Part shown: positions 1 to 8,738 of the stretch, piece by piece
Numbering within the stretch: the first letter of the stretch is position 1
Layout: each line of letters opens with the position of its first letter
Assembly: GCF_900177705.1 (NCBI RefSeq)
Contig: NZ_FXBA01000001.1
Location: 248,001-312,000, forward strand
DNA from: Fibrobacter sp. UWB15
Lineage (GTDB): Bacteria > Fibrobacterota > Fibrobacteria > Fibrobacterales > Fibrobacteraceae
Direction: 5' to 3'
DNA length: 64,000 bases
Notes under the pieces: model-generated
The model's database searches: none
Told to the model about the DNA's origin: nothing
What the model saw: only the letters and a program-made list of their open reading frames with translations
Position numbers and translations under genes: made by a program

Positions 1-2
1 AA

Positions 3-638
3 TCGGCATTACGTGTGTCCTATACATCTCCGAAAGTAATGCATTGGATTACTGATGAACTGATTTGGTTAATGAAACGAGAAGGAAAGGAGAGGTTTAC
101 ATTAAAAGAATTTGCTGAAAAAACAGAGTCAATTGCAATTAATGCTGTAAAAACCTCATTCTTTGAAAAATGCATAGCAAAAAGTCAAACGGATGAAATA
201 ATTGAAAAATATGAAATGGGTGTAGATACTCCGCATATTGTCTTTAATTATCTCGACTATCTTCTTTGGAAAGAAAAAAACACTGGTTATGATTCGTTTG
301 CTTTTGAGTTCCGTAATACGGTAGAACATTGGTATCCACAGAATCCATCTGAAATAATGTTTGAAAGGTGGAAAAAAGAAGAGGGATTAGATCGTTTTGG
401 AAATCTTTGCCTTATTCAGCGAGAGATAAATTCTAAGTTTTCAAATGATGCTCCAAGTGCCAAAAAGAGTTCTTTTAAAAATATGATAGCAAAGGGGAGC
501 CTAAAACTTCGTAGAATGAGCGAACTGACAGTAGGTGAGAATGAAGTGTCGGCCGATTTTAGATGGAAAAAGTTTGTTTGTGAAAAGCACGAAAAGGAAA
601 TGATTGGCAAGTTAAAAAAAGCTTGCGGTGTTTTATAA
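3..638 (+). CDS. C-terminal part of a GmrSD-like (DUF262/DUF1524) HNH protein, 5' end off the window
   Basis: The frame is open to the left edge, so the GTG at 15 is probably not the true start and this is the 3' end of a longer gene. The segment VEHWYPQNP, followed about 20 residues later by GNLCLIQREINSKFSN and a Lys-rich stretch, matches the HNH-type nuclease signature of DUF1524, the C-terminal domain of GmrSD-type type IV restriction enzymes (established family knowledge). The DUF262 ParB-like NTPase half would lie upstream and cannot be checked. The likely role is restriction of modified foreign DNA, by inference. The DNA is more AT-rich than the housekeeping genes further right, which fits accessory DNA. 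Confidence 0.6.
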   Translation, partial: SALRVSYTSPKVMHWITDELIWLMKREGKERFTLKEFAEKTESIAINAVKTSFFEKCIAKSQTDEIIEKYEMGVDTPHIVFNYLDYLLWKEKNTGYDSFAFEFRNTVEHWYPQNPSEIMFERWKKEEGLDRFGNLCLIQREINSKFSNDAPSAKKSSFKNMIAKGSLKLRRMSELTVGENEVSADFRWKKFVCEKHEKEMIGKLKKACGVL

Positions 639-826
639 GCTTTTGATGTGTTATGATCCTGCTTGTATACTTGAATTTTATGAAAAGGGGCTTTGTACTT
701 TAGAATGTTCTCAATAAGTTGAATTTAGGTGCCGGACAACCCCTTTCTAAAAAAATAAAATTTAGTATTTAAAGTGTCATTATTTGACGTGTTGTTTTTC
801 TATTTTAAGGGGGGAGGTACTTGACT
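639..826. other. Intergenic gap with a possible hairpin
   Basis: AT-rich spacer between the nuclease fragment and the beta-helix gene. AAAGGGG near 682 could pair at a distance with CCCCTTT near 740, which may serve as a terminator for the upstream gene. A strong purine-rich ribosome-binding site (GGGGAGG, 811-817) lies at the right end. No gene or clear promoter was seen. Confidence 0.3.
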
Positions 827-1315
827 ATGCGTTCAAAGAACTACGAAAATCAAATTTTTACGGAAAAAGTTGAAGTCTTGGAGGGGACCTCAACATTTGA
901 GAATTGCATTTTCGAAAAAGGTGTATATATCAAGGGCGATAACAAACGTCATTTTCTTGTGGGTGGAGTAGTGCGTGCGAATTTCTTGTCCTGCATCTTT
1001 CGCTCCAAGGGCGATGAGCCATGCGTTGCTCTTTGGACGCGTGCTCAGGGTGAGTTCGTTGGTTGCAAGATGTCCTCTGACGACTTTGTCCCGGTCCGTA
1101 TAGATACAGGGGCCCATGGGGTGTTTCGCGATTGCTCTATAGACTATCCCGCTAAAAGATGTGGCGTTGCGATTATGGTTGCTGCGTCGGGAGATTTTGG
1201 AAATTGTCGCTTTTGCCGTTTTGGAGAAGATTCTGCTGAGGTTGAACCGGTGTATTTTGATGCTCACGATAAAGAAAAAACTCGTTTTGAGAACTGTTCC
1301 TTCTGCAAAAAGTAA
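827..1315 (+). CDS. Small protein with repeated F-x-x-C motifs, beta-helix-like
   Basis: 162 residues from the ATG at 827, chosen over a TTG at 821 because GGGGAGG at 811-817 is correctly spaced for the ATG. No signal peptide is visible. The protein carries six or seven short repeats of the form F-x-x-C-x-(F/I/M) (FENCIF, FLSCIF, FVGCKM, FRDCSI, FGNCRF, FENCSF) about 22-35 residues apart. This pattern is typical of right-handed parallel beta-helix coils, where aromatic and Cys residues stack inside the helix (family knowledge; the fold is inferred). No catalytic residues are recognisable, so the function is unknown. It may belong with the flanking accessory genes. Confidence 0.6.
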   Translation: MRSKNYENQIFTEKVEVLEGTSTFENCIFEKGVYIKGDNKRHFLVGGVVRANFLSCIFRSKGDEPCVALWTRAQGEFVGCKMSSDDFVPVRIDTGAHGVFRDCSIDYPAKRCGVAIMVAASGDFGNCRFCRFGEDSAEVEPVYFDAHDKEKTRFENCSFCKK

Positions 1316-1410
1316 TCAAGCGGATTGTTGAAATATTTCCTTATTTTTGTCACTTTCTGACATCTGCTAGAAATTATATTTATAGGTGGCTCTAAAAAAA
1401 GGAGACTCCT

Positions 1411-2523
1411 ATGCAGGCAAATAACGAAGATCAGAACTTGGAATACTGCCGCTATTATCATGGTGAGCAAAATGATCCGTATAGGGATTCTTTCAAAGGT
1501 CGTGCATGGATTGCCGAGCAATTGGCAAGTGAGCGAGCCTCGGATTCTGCAAAGGACTTCCTGTCGTTTGTGGCGGCGCATATCAGTAAGTGGGAACCTT
1601 ATGGTTATGAACCGGATGTTGCTCGCTATATAGCCTTCTTTGAACATTGTTCTTTTAAAGAAAAAATTGAAATTGCAAGGGGCTATGGGCTAGGGGATGC
1701 ACTTCAATTCAAGAAACCTCGTGGTCGTACCATTTTCGAAAGCCATATGGATGCAGGCTTTTATACTCCCGAGACAATCGATATGGGCGTACTGCTCTAT
1801 AGTGATGGGAATGTTTATATCAAAAATGCGGTACAGTACTTTGTTGTCTGCGATGGAACGTTGCCTGAAGAAAATCCTTGCAATCAAGCGTATTTTCATG
1901 TAGGGAAATTCGAAGAGGCTGCCGATGCCGTCAAGAAACTGATAAAAGAAAATTGGGAACGTATTTCCGCATTGCCTTCAAAAATAGACGATATCGTTTG
2001 CGACGGTGGTTTTTCGCACTATAAATTCTTGAGCAAGCATTTTAAGGGGATGATTTATGGCCAAACAGAAGTGTCAAAGGCTGTTGAAACCTTCCATAAT
2101 CAAGTTCTCAATATCTTCTACCGGACAAATACCCCGTCTTACGATTGGCTTGAAGTTACAAGAGATGCTGAAACTTTCGTCGAACAATGGGGTGTTTTGC
2201 TAGATGAAATTGATGCGGATGAAACCCGCGCAAAGATTTACGATTTTATTGAAAGTAGTCGGCTTGAAGAAGACTGTCGAATTCTAGGCTTTGAAATGGA
2301 TGTTTTTGAACGTTTCAATAGGAACGTTGGTCGCGATGTTTCGGACAACGACAATAGATTAGCAGAGAAACTTATCGCGACCTGTGACGACTATCGAGCC
2401 TTGGGAAGTGCAATTTTCAGCCAGTGGCGTTATTATAACCACTGGGCCAATGATGTAAAAGCTGAGTTCAATACCAAGTGGTTTAGACTCGCGTTCAAAA
2501 GATTGCTAGAGTTGACGGAGTGA
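1411..2523 (+). CDS. Hypothetical protein, unrecognised
   Basis: 370 residues starting at an ATG with a good AAGGAGA ribosome-binding site about 7 bases upstream. There is no signal peptide or membrane segment. It is rich in aromatic and acidic residues and looks like a soluble cytoplasmic protein. I do not recognise a domain. It converges on the lipoprotein gene at 2537 with only 13 bases between the stops. Codon use and length support a real gene. Its position beside a restriction-like gene and a beta-helix-like protein suggests accessory DNA, by inference. Confidence 0.6.
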   Translation: MQANNEDQNLEYCRYYHGEQNDPYRDSFKGRAWIAEQLASERASDSAKDFLSFVAAHISKWEPYGYEPDVARYIAFFEHCSFKEKIEIARGYGLGDALQFKKPRGRTIFESHMDAGFYTPETIDMGVLLYSDGNVYIKNAVQYFVVCDGTLPEENPCNQAYFHVGKFEEAADAVKKLIKENWERISALPSKIDDIVCDGGFSHYKFLSKHFKGMIYGQTEVSKAVETFHNQVLNIFYRTNTPSYDWLEVTRDAETFVEQWGVLLDEIDADETRAKIYDFIESSRLEEDCRILGFEMDVFERFNRNVGRDVSDNDNRLAEKLIATCDDYRALGSAIFSQWRYYNHWANDVKAEFNTKWFRLAFKRLLELTE

Positions 2524-2536
2524 ACGATATGGTGAC

Positions 2537-3631
2537 TTAATTCTCTTTGTCCAGGCAATCATTGATTTGCTTGAGGATGAATTCCTTGTGCACCTCGATT
2601 CGTTCCTGGAAGGTCGGGTTCACGGTGGTGTCGCCGTCGCAGATTTGCTTTTTGGGGAGAACCTCTACCGATGCATAGGAACTGCTAATCCGAATATGGG
2701 ACAGGCAACTGGAATCGCTTTCCGAAAGGTTGCCGCCAGCAGCATTCTTGGTGCTGTCCAAAAGAGCTTGCATGTCTTCATTGAAGATTTTTTCCATCTC
2801 CGGAGTCGTGGCGAAATCGTCCTTTTGGCAAAGCGGAGACGGAGGCGGAACGCTATTGCTAGAATTCGGCTCGGCGCTAGAACTGGATAGGAATTTTTCG
2901 GGGTATTTTTCCCTGTAATCCTTGGGAGTGTAGAGAAGTCGACCATCTCCTTCAATCAAACCGCCCTTGTTGGGATCATCATCATTTTGTAAAGAATGGA
3001 GGGTGTTGTAAGAATAGATGTTTCCGTCAGAACACTTGTATATGGGGGATGGCGTACTGACGTGAGTACAGGAGGTTGAGAACGTGCCGTATAGGCAGAC
3101 TTCCATGTCTATAGTGGGTTCATTATCTTCGTCTTCAAGTTCTCTTAGCTCCATCAGAGTTCGGGTTTGGTTCTCGGCGAGTTGCTTCTTTTTCCAGTTG
3201 ACATTTGCCTGATGGTCTTCTGCATCAAGGCATCTGCCGCCGTCGTCGTCGAGTGTGTGAACGCAGGTGATTGAGGTGTCGCTTGCGAGTCTGAACTTTT
3301 TGTCGGCGCTTTGGCTTGAACTGGGTTCAGCCGATTCGCTGGAACTAGAAACGGCTGCATCTTCAGAAGAAGCGGGAACAGTGCAGTCGCCATCGCAGGA
3401 GTCAGAACTGGAAATGGCGCCCGAGTCAAGATCAATGACGGCTTGAACGCCGTAAAGGGCGACCATGCCGCCGTCGTCAATCGTTGAGTTTGAGTCGGGG
3501 ATTAGGGTGGCGGGGGCCTCGTTGGTGGTTCCGCCTGCTGCAGAAACGCTTTCGCTATCGCCTCCGCAGCTTGCCCAGAAGAATGCGGTGGATGACAATA
3601 GGACTTTTTTCCAGTGTTTACGAATATTCAT
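2537..3631 (-). CDS. Serine-rich lipoprotein, hypothetical
   Basis: 364 residues. The N-terminus (MNIRKHWKK, then a hydrophobic stretch ending FWASC) is a lipoprotein signal with the lipidated Cys near residue 22. It is followed by acidic, Gly/Ser-rich sequence with runs such as SSSSESAEPSSS and SSSSAEPNSSNS that separate Cys-containing segments. Ser-rich linkers of this sort are common in Fibrobacter surface proteins. A GAGGAG ribosome-binding site precedes the ATG at 3631. No enzymatic domain is recognised. A surface-exposed or periplasmic role is inferred from the lipobox. Confidence 0.7.
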   Translation of the reverse strand: MNIRKHWKKVLLSSTAFFWASCGGDSESVSAAGGTTNEAPATLIPDSNSTIDDGGMVALYGVQAVIDLDSGAISSSDSCDGDCTVPASSEDAAVSSSSESAEPSSSQSADKKFRLASDTSITCVHTLDDDGGRCLDAEDHQANVNWKKKQLAENQTRTLMELRELEDEDNEPTIDMEVCLYGTFSTSCTHVSTPSPIYKCSDGNIYSYNTLHSLQNDDDPNKGGLIEGDGRLLYTPKDYREKYPEKFLSSSSAEPNSSNSVPPPSPLCQKDDFATTPEMEKIFNEDMQALLDSTKNAAGGNLSESDSSCLSHIRISSSYASVEVLPKKQICDGDTTVNPTFQERIEVHKEFILKQINDCLDKEN

Positions 3632-3657
3632 AAGTTCTCCTCAATTTTCTATAACAT

Positions 3658-3684
3658 AAAAATACCCTTTTGCGAGGGTATTTT
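3658..3684 (-). terminator. Intrinsic terminator after the DUF4832-like gene
   Basis: On the minus strand AATACCC pairs with GGGTATT across a short loop and is followed by TTTTT. It lies about 50 bases past the stop of the gene that starts at 5257. Confidence 0.6.
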
Positions 3685-3733
3685 CTACAAAAAAATGTTT
3701 TTGCTATGGATTATTTGTATAAAATCGTGTAAA

Positions 3734-5257
3734 CTAGCGCTTTAAAATGGGATAGTAGGCGCCTTTGGCGGCTTTTCCCGGAACATTGCGGCCCTTGAGG
3801 TCGGTCATTTTGCTGGCACGAACATTGCCGATACTGCCGCTGTTTAGAATGTACTTGCTCGTGATAGCTGTGGTTCCGTTTTCGTCTAGTAGCCCCGCGA
3901 TGACTTCGGCGTTTGCGCTGAGGTTAGCCTTGTAGGGGATAGTCGCGTCTTTCAAAAGCGTGTCGCCGGTGATGGTGGGCTCGGGCGATTCGCTGTTGCC
4001 GATTGTGAGGCCCGCGACGGTGAAGGTCGCTTCTTCGCCGGGGAGGAGGCCCTTGAGCGATTTCTCGCTGCGAACGCCGTTCACGGTCACGTAGGCATTG
4101 TGATACAGCGGTGCAATGCCGATGTTTTTTACGCGGACGGCGGCAGAAATCTTGTTGACCGCATAGCCCGTGATTTCGAACTTGTAGCCCGCATAGGAAC
4201 TGGCCTCGTACACGCGTTCCTTGGTGGCGTAGCTGCCTTCGGGCGCGTCGTTGCCTATCACGTAGGTCATGTGGTACTTGGCGGCGGCATCTTCCCAGGT
4301 AACGCCGTAAAGGCCTGCAGGGTTCAGGAATTCATGCTGGTCCTTGTCGTCGTAGTAGCTGATTTCACCACCCGCAGGGGCGCTTTGCCAGCGGTCGGTA
4401 CCCATGGTCTGCCAGTTCTTTTCGTTGTCTCCGTCACCCTGCGAAATGTCGTGTTCCTTGTGCATAAAGGAATCGTCGAATAGGCCGAATTTGAGCCCGA
4501 GCAAGGTTTTATTGCCTGCGATGGGGGTGTATTCATCGTCTGCGGCGTCAATTGAAATGCTCCAAGGTGTCTCTACGAACAAAGTGTCAAGATGCCTTAG
4601 GAAATGACTTTGGTAGTCCTTGGAAGGAAAGTTCGAGCCGAGAATGAGCTTGGTGCCGTAAATATGGTATTCGGCCCAGTGTCCGAAACCGGCCTGCACA
4701 AATGCAATGCGTGGATCTTTGTCATATTTTGCGGCAAAGTCGGCGTAGAATTGCTTGTAGAACCATTGGAGCGATGTGCTGCTCCAGTCGGCGTAGTAGG
4801 TGGGACCGTCGCCACCCGGGTTCTCGGAGAAGGTTTCCAGGTAATTGCTATTTGCTAAGAAGTAGTTGGGGACGGCGGTGGCGCCTTTCACACCTTCGGT
4901 GCAGTTGGGGGCGTTTTCGATGGTTTCGTTCGGATACTCGATGCGGAATCGTACGATGGCCTGGTGCCCGCGGCTCTTGATGTCGTCGAGCAATTTTTCG
5001 AAACTGCTCCAGTCGTAGTTAAGTTTGTCGCCGGTCAAGCCAGTCACCACAGCGCAAGGGAGGCAATATGAAAATTCGAGCGAAATGGCACTCTGTAAGT
5101 TCTTCTGGCTTTTCGCTTGGTCGGGCCAGAAAACGATTCCCTTCATGGGCTCGAGTGATTCAATGCTCTTGTTGAGTGCAACGGAACGGTCCGCTGCAAA
5201 TGTTGCAGTCGCCAAAAACGCAACCGCGCCACTGGCGATCATCCATTTTTTCACCAT
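3734..5257 (-). CDS. Secreted DUF4832-type glycoside-hydrolase-like protein
   Basis: 507 residues from the ATG at 5257, preferred over the GTG at 5263 because CGGAG is better spaced for it. A signal peptide (MVKKWMIAS, then a hydrophobic segment ending ATFAA) directs export. The order of motifs (an N-terminal KGIVFWP segment; SLEFSYCLP; a YDWSSFEKLLDDIKSRGHQA segment; VRFRIEYP; then QAGFGHWAEYH) follows the TIM-barrel-like DUF4874/DUF4832 family, which resembles glycoside hydrolases. The C-terminus ends in MTDLKGRNVPGKAAKG plus a basic tail, a short domain shared by Fibrobacter secreted proteins and likely involved in sorting or anchoring. It lies just downstream of a GH18 gene on the same strand, so the two may be co-expressed for polysaccharide use. 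The substrate is unknown. Confidence 0.75.
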   Translation of the reverse strand: MVKKWMIASGAVAFLATATFAADRSVALNKSIESLEPMKGIVFWPDQAKSQKNLQSAISLEFSYCLPCAVVTGLTGDKLNYDWSSFEKLLDDIKSRGHQAIVRFRIEYPNETIENAPNCTEGVKGATAVPNYFLANSNYLETFSENPGGDGPTYYADWSSTSLQWFYKQFYADFAAKYDKDPRIAFVQAGFGHWAEYHIYGTKLILGSNFPSKDYQSHFLRHLDTLFVETPWSISIDAADDEYTPIAGNKTLLGLKFGLFDDSFMHKEHDISQGDGDNEKNWQTMGTDRWQSAPAGGEISYYDDKDQHEFLNPAGLYGVTWEDAAAKYHMTYVIGNDAPEGSYATKERVYEASSYAGYKFEITGYAVNKISAAVRVKNIGIAPLYHNAYVTVNGVRSEKSLKGLLPGEEATFTVAGLTIGNSESPEPTITGDTLLKDATIPYKANLSANAEVIAGLLDENGTTAITSKYILNSGSIGNVRASKMTDLKGRNVPGKAAKGAYYPILKR

Positions 5258-5292
5258 ACACACTCCGTTTTAAAAACTTCGTCTTTACAAAT

Positions 5293-6507
5293 CTATCGCC
5301 TTGAGCGTTTGGAGTCAAGTAAAATTATGGATTTTTTGCCTTGAACTCGGTGCCCGCGAATATCGATTTGTTTGCCGGTAGCGCTGTTTGTGCGAATATT
5401 GCCATTGCGAATCTTTTTGATTGCGGTGCCGTCGTCTTGCAGAGCGATGGCGATGCTGTCGAGAATCGGGTTGCCGGTGCCTTCGATGTAGTCGTGCGAA
5501 ACTTCCCAGACCATGATGCCCGCGTAGCCGTTTTCTTTGACCCAGCGGCTTTTGACGGCAGAAGAGTGCGGGTCTTCGAAGGTGATGTAGCCGGTGGACG
5601 ATACGCCGTAGGGTTCTACGGCGACGCTGTCGTAGAAATATTCCCAGTCGGTGTTCTTGACAATATCTTTGTAGGCGACTTGCTTTGCAGAACCCTTGGT
5701 GAAATCGGTGCCGGGGCCCGTGGCGCCCTTGAATTCAAACCCGAATGAGGGGATTCCGAAGACCATTTTTTCAGTCGGAACGCCGCGCTTTTTCCAATAG
5801 TCGCGGGTTTCTTCCCATGACCAGGTGGTGTAACCTTCGTGCGGGTAAAGCGGCGAATCGAACATGGCTTTTTCATCCCAGTCGCCGGTCATGTCGTAGG
5901 TCATGAATCCGAACCAGTCCAGATTTTTCACGAGGACTTCGGGCGTAAACCATTTGCCGTAATAGGGCGAGCAGGGGAGCGCTGCTGAAAGGCTCTTGTC
6001 TTTGGGGAGAGCCTCACGGACTTCGGTGAGCAACTTGCTGTAGGCAATCGTGTCGGCTTCGGGCACGGGGTTGTATTCCCATTCCCAGTCCATGTCGAGA
6101 CCGTCGAGGTTATGGTCGGCGACGAATTGCACAAGGTTTTCGACGAACTTGCCACGAAGAGCGTCATCCGATGCGACAGGAACAAAATTTTCGCTTTGTC
6201 CGCCACCGCCGAGCGAGACAATTACCTTGGTGCCCGCGGCATGTGCGAGCGTTACCATGGAATCAAGCGCGCTCGGATCGTCAGCGGCATCGCCTTTGAG
6301 CGAACCATCCGTATTCGGTGTAATGAAACTCCACAGCACATGAGTCAATTTTTCATACGGAACCTTGTCTACTGTGTATGGGGGCTTGTGCCATTTTCCC
6401 CAATCGGGGTAGTAGCCAATGAACAGGGGTGCTGCCCATACCGAAGAGGCTCCGGCGATGGCTAAAAATGTACCGGCAATATTTATCCAATGCTTAAGAA
6501 CTTTCAT
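5293..6507 (-). CDS. Secreted GH18 chitinase-family glycoside hydrolase
   Basis: 404 residues from the ATG at 6507, with GGGAGG upstream; a TTG at 6510 is too close to it. A signal peptide ends near residue 26 (SSVWAAP). The catalytic GH18 signature DxxDxDxE is intact as DGLDMDWE at residues about 135-142, with Glu142 the expected acid, and the barrel motif SLGGGG lies near 98-103. Family knowledge predicts hydrolysis of beta-1,4-GlcNAc polymers (chitin or peptidoglycan-like) by substrate-assisted catalysis. The C-terminus has a short basic tail beginning near IDIRGHRVQGKK, similar to that of the neighbouring DUF4832-like protein. Endo-glucosaminidase activity is an alternative. Confidence 0.9.
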   Translation of the reverse strand: MKVLKHWINIAGTFLAIAGASSVWAAPLFIGYYPDWGKWHKPPYTVDKVPYEKLTHVLWSFITPNTDGSLKGDAADDPSALDSMVTLAHAAGTKVIVSLGGGGQSENFVPVASDDALRGKFVENLVQFVADHNLDGLDMDWEWEYNPVPEADTIAYSKLLTEVREALPKDKSLSAALPCSPYYGKWFTPEVLVKNLDWFGFMTYDMTGDWDEKAMFDSPLYPHEGYTTWSWEETRDYWKKRGVPTEKMVFGIPSFGFEFKGATGPGTDFTKGSAKQVAYKDIVKNTDWEYFYDSVAVEPYGVSSTGYITFEDPHSSAVKSRWVKENGYAGIMVWEVSHDYIEGTGNPILDSIAIALQDDGTAIKKIRNGNIRTNSATGKQIDIRGHRVQGKKSIILLDSKRSRR

Positions 6508-6632
6508 CAATCCTCCCGAAGGATTTGCGTATTTTCAAAATAATATTTTTTTATGAATAGAGTATGCCTGTTTGCTAGTTTTTTGCTTCGCCCATAATCC
6601 CCTAGTCCCTAAATCTTATCCCCAACTATAAA

Positions 6633-6674
6633 CCACTGTCTACTGCCTACCGCCTACTTCCTACTGTTTACTAT
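6633..6674. repeat. Heptanucleotide array (CTAC core), six units
   Basis: Consecutive 7-base units (CCACTGT, CTACTGC, CTACCGC, CTACTTC, CTACTGT, TTACTAT) keep exact 7-bp spacing. The sequence to the left (6601-6632) looks like a decayed continuation. The array ends 11 bases before the der start codon and fills the place where a ribosome-binding site would be. Confidence 0.85.
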
Positions 6675-6685
6675 ATTTACACTTG

Positions 6686-8128
6686 ATGAAATTACCTGTC
6701 GTATGTATTGTTGGACGCCCGAACGTGGGCAAGTCCTCTCTTTTTAACCGAATCTTGGGGCGTCGTGCCGCAGTCGTTTCTGACCGCGACGGCGTGACCC
6801 GCGATAGGCATTACCAGACGGCCAATTACAAGGGCCATGAATTTACGGTGGTCGATACCGGCGGATTCTTGCCGGACGATTCCATCGACGTGCTCGCCGA
6901 TAGCGTGCGCACGCAGATTTTTAATGCCGTCGAAGAGTCCGATTTGGTACTCTTTATGGTCGATGTCCGCGTGGGCATTACCAAGCTCGACGAACAGTTT
7001 GCCCGTATGGTCCGCAAGCTCGACAAGAAGGTGATTCTTGTTGCGAACAAGAGCGAAAACGGTGCCGATCGTCAAGAAAGCTACGAGTTCCTGAAACTCG
7101 GTTTTGGCTTGCCTCGTACTATCAGCGCACTCACGGGCTATGCCTGCCTTTCGTTGATGGACGAAGTTGTTGCGGTGCTTCCGACTCCCGTTCGCGGTGA
7201 ACGTCGCGAAGAGCGCCCGATCCGTTTTGCCATTCTTGGCCGCCCGAATGCCGGTAAGAGCACGCTCTTGAACCGCTTGCTGAACGAAGACCGTGCCGTG
7301 GTGTCCGATATTCCGGGTACGACCCGCGACTCCATTGACTGCGACTTTGCGGTTGATGGCCAGAAGTTCGTGGTGACCGATACGGCTGGCCTCCGCAAGA
7401 AGGCGAAGGTCGAAGACGAAGTTGAAATTTTCAGCAACATGCGTACCCTCGAAAGTATCCGCCGTTCCGACGTGTCGGTACTTATGGTAGACTGCACCCG
7501 CGGTCTCGAAGTCCAGGACTTCCGCATTATTACCGAAATCCGCAAGGCGGGCAAGGGCTTGGTGCTCGTGCTCAACAAGTGGGATATTTTCCCGGACAAG
7601 ACCGAAAAATCCTTTGACCACATGGTCAAGGAAATGCTCGAACGCGAACCGATGCTTGAATACGTGCCGATTATTTCGGCGAGTGCCAAGGAAGGCCAAC
7701 GCGTTAACCGCATTGTCCAGGCCATTCAGACGGTGTATGCCAACTGCCGTCGCGTCCTTGGCCGCGACCGCGTCGCTACCGCCTTTGCAAGTTTCTTGGA
7801 AAAGAATCCGGTGCCGAGCCAGAACGCCCGTACCGTTCAGCTTACCCGTGCCTGCCAGATTATGGTGGAACCGCCGGTAATCGCTATCGAAACCCGTACG
7901 CCGGAACTGGTGGCCGATTCTTACAAGCGCTACTTGCTCAAACAGTTTTACGAAGAATTCCAGCTGCAGGGTGCGCCCCTCCGCTTGAACTTTGACCAGA
8001 AATTAACCCTTAGAAAGGATGAAGATCTTGAACAGTTTACTGAGTCTTCCAATAGCGTACTTGCTGGGGTCAATCCCCAGCGCGATCTGGATCGCAAAAA
8101 TCGCAAAGGGAAAGTCGTTCGACATTAG
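6686..8128 (+). CDS. der: GTPase Der (EngA), 50S ribosome assembly
   Basis: 480 residues with the two tandem GTPase domains that define Der. The first P-loop GRPNVGKSS lies near residues 10-18 with DTGG and NKSE downstream. The second P-loop GRPNAGKST lies near residue 185, with DTAGLRKKAKVEDEVE and NKWD. The KH-like C-terminal domain follows. Der binds the 50S subunit and is needed for its maturation. The ATG at 6686 is preferred over the TTG at 6683; no ribosome-binding site is visible, because a heptamer array occupies the leader. The last 36 or so residues overlap plsY by 110 bp in another frame and end in a basic tail (RKNRKGKVVRH). First gene of a der-plsY-gpsA cluster. Confidence 0.97.
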   Translation: MKLPVVCIVGRPNVGKSSLFNRILGRRAAVVSDRDGVTRDRHYQTANYKGHEFTVVDTGGFLPDDSIDVLADSVRTQIFNAVEESDLVLFMVDVRVGITKLDEQFARMVRKLDKKVILVANKSENGADRQESYEFLKLGFGLPRTISALTGYACLSLMDEVVAVLPTPVRGERREERPIRFAILGRPNAGKSTLLNRLLNEDRAVVSDIPGTTRDSIDCDFAVDGQKFVVTDTAGLRKKAKVEDEVEIFSNMRTLESIRRSDVSVLMVDCTRGLEVQDFRIITEIRKAGKGLVLVLNKWDIFPDKTEKSFDHMVKEMLEREPMLEYVPIISASAKEGQRVNRIVQAIQTVYANCRRVLGRDRVATAFASFLEKNPVPSQNARTVQLTRACQIMVEPPVIAIETRTPELVADSYKRYLLKQFYEEFQLQGAPLRLNFDQKLTLRKDEDLEQFTESSNSVLAGVNPQRDLDRKNRKGKVVRH

Positions 8129-8696
8129 AGACTACGGCTCCAAGAATGCGGGCCTCACCAACACGTTCCGCGTGCTCGGTTGGAAACCCGCCCTTCCGGT
8201 TGTTTTTCTTGATTTGCTCAAGGGTTTCTTTGGCCCGTGGATTGCCATGAAAATGTGCGAAGCCCAGGTGGCAGCCGGTGGTGCTGATTATTCTCACTGG
8301 GTTCCGCTTGTTGCAGGTCTCTTGGTGATTCTTGGTCACAGCTTCACTTGCTTTGCCGGTTTCCGCGGCGGTAAGGGCGTGCTTGCCGCTTTGGGTGTGT
8401 TCTTGGCCCTTTGCCCGATTACGGCTCTTAGCGCTTTCGGCGTGTGGATTATCCTTACGTTTTCGACCAAGTATGTGTCGGTGGGTAGCATTGGCGCCTG
8501 CGTCGCTCTCGGCGCATTTGCCGTGATGGGTTACCTTAAGTTGCCGTTCCCGCCCGACGATATTAACTTGGGCCTGATGATTACCTGCCTTATCGTGGCC
8601 GTTTTCGTGATTGTGAAGCACAAATCCAACATTAAGCGCCTTATGAACGGCACTGAAAACGGTTTTGGCAGCAAGCGCAAGACTCCTAAGGCGTAA
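8019..8696 (+). CDS. plsY: Acyl-phosphate:glycerol-3-phosphate acyltransferase PlsY
   Basis: 225-residue multi-span inner-membrane enzyme that moves the acyl group from acyl-phosphate to glycerol-3-phosphate, the first step of phospholipid synthesis. The PlsY motifs are present: GSIPSA (residues 18-22), SKNAGLTNTFRVLG (41-54) and GFRGGKGV (114-121). The conserved motifs begin inside the region overlapping der, so this reading frame is genuine from near its start. AAAGG directly precedes the ATG, and the in-frame TTG at 8028 is a possible alternative start. It is followed after 42 bases by gpsA, which makes its substrate. Confidence 0.95.
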   Translation: MKILNSLLSLPIAYLLGSIPSAIWIAKIAKGKSFDIRDYGSKNAGLTNTFRVLGWKPALPVVFLDLLKGFFGPWIAMKMCEAQVAAGGADYSHWVPLVAGLLVILGHSFTCFAGFRGGKGVLAALGVFLALCPITALSAFGVWIILTFSTKYVSVGSIGACVALGAFAVMGYLKLPFPPDDINLGLMITCLIVAVFVIVKHKSNIKRLMNGTENGFGSKRKTPKA

Positions 8697-8738
8697 TTAT
8701 TGTAGATTATAGGAAAAAGTGATAGGCGAGGTTTTATT

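Noticed and set aside
1-2523. Complete defence island
   Set aside because: Only one partial restriction-like gene is visible and the left side is cut off, so the claim cannot be supported.
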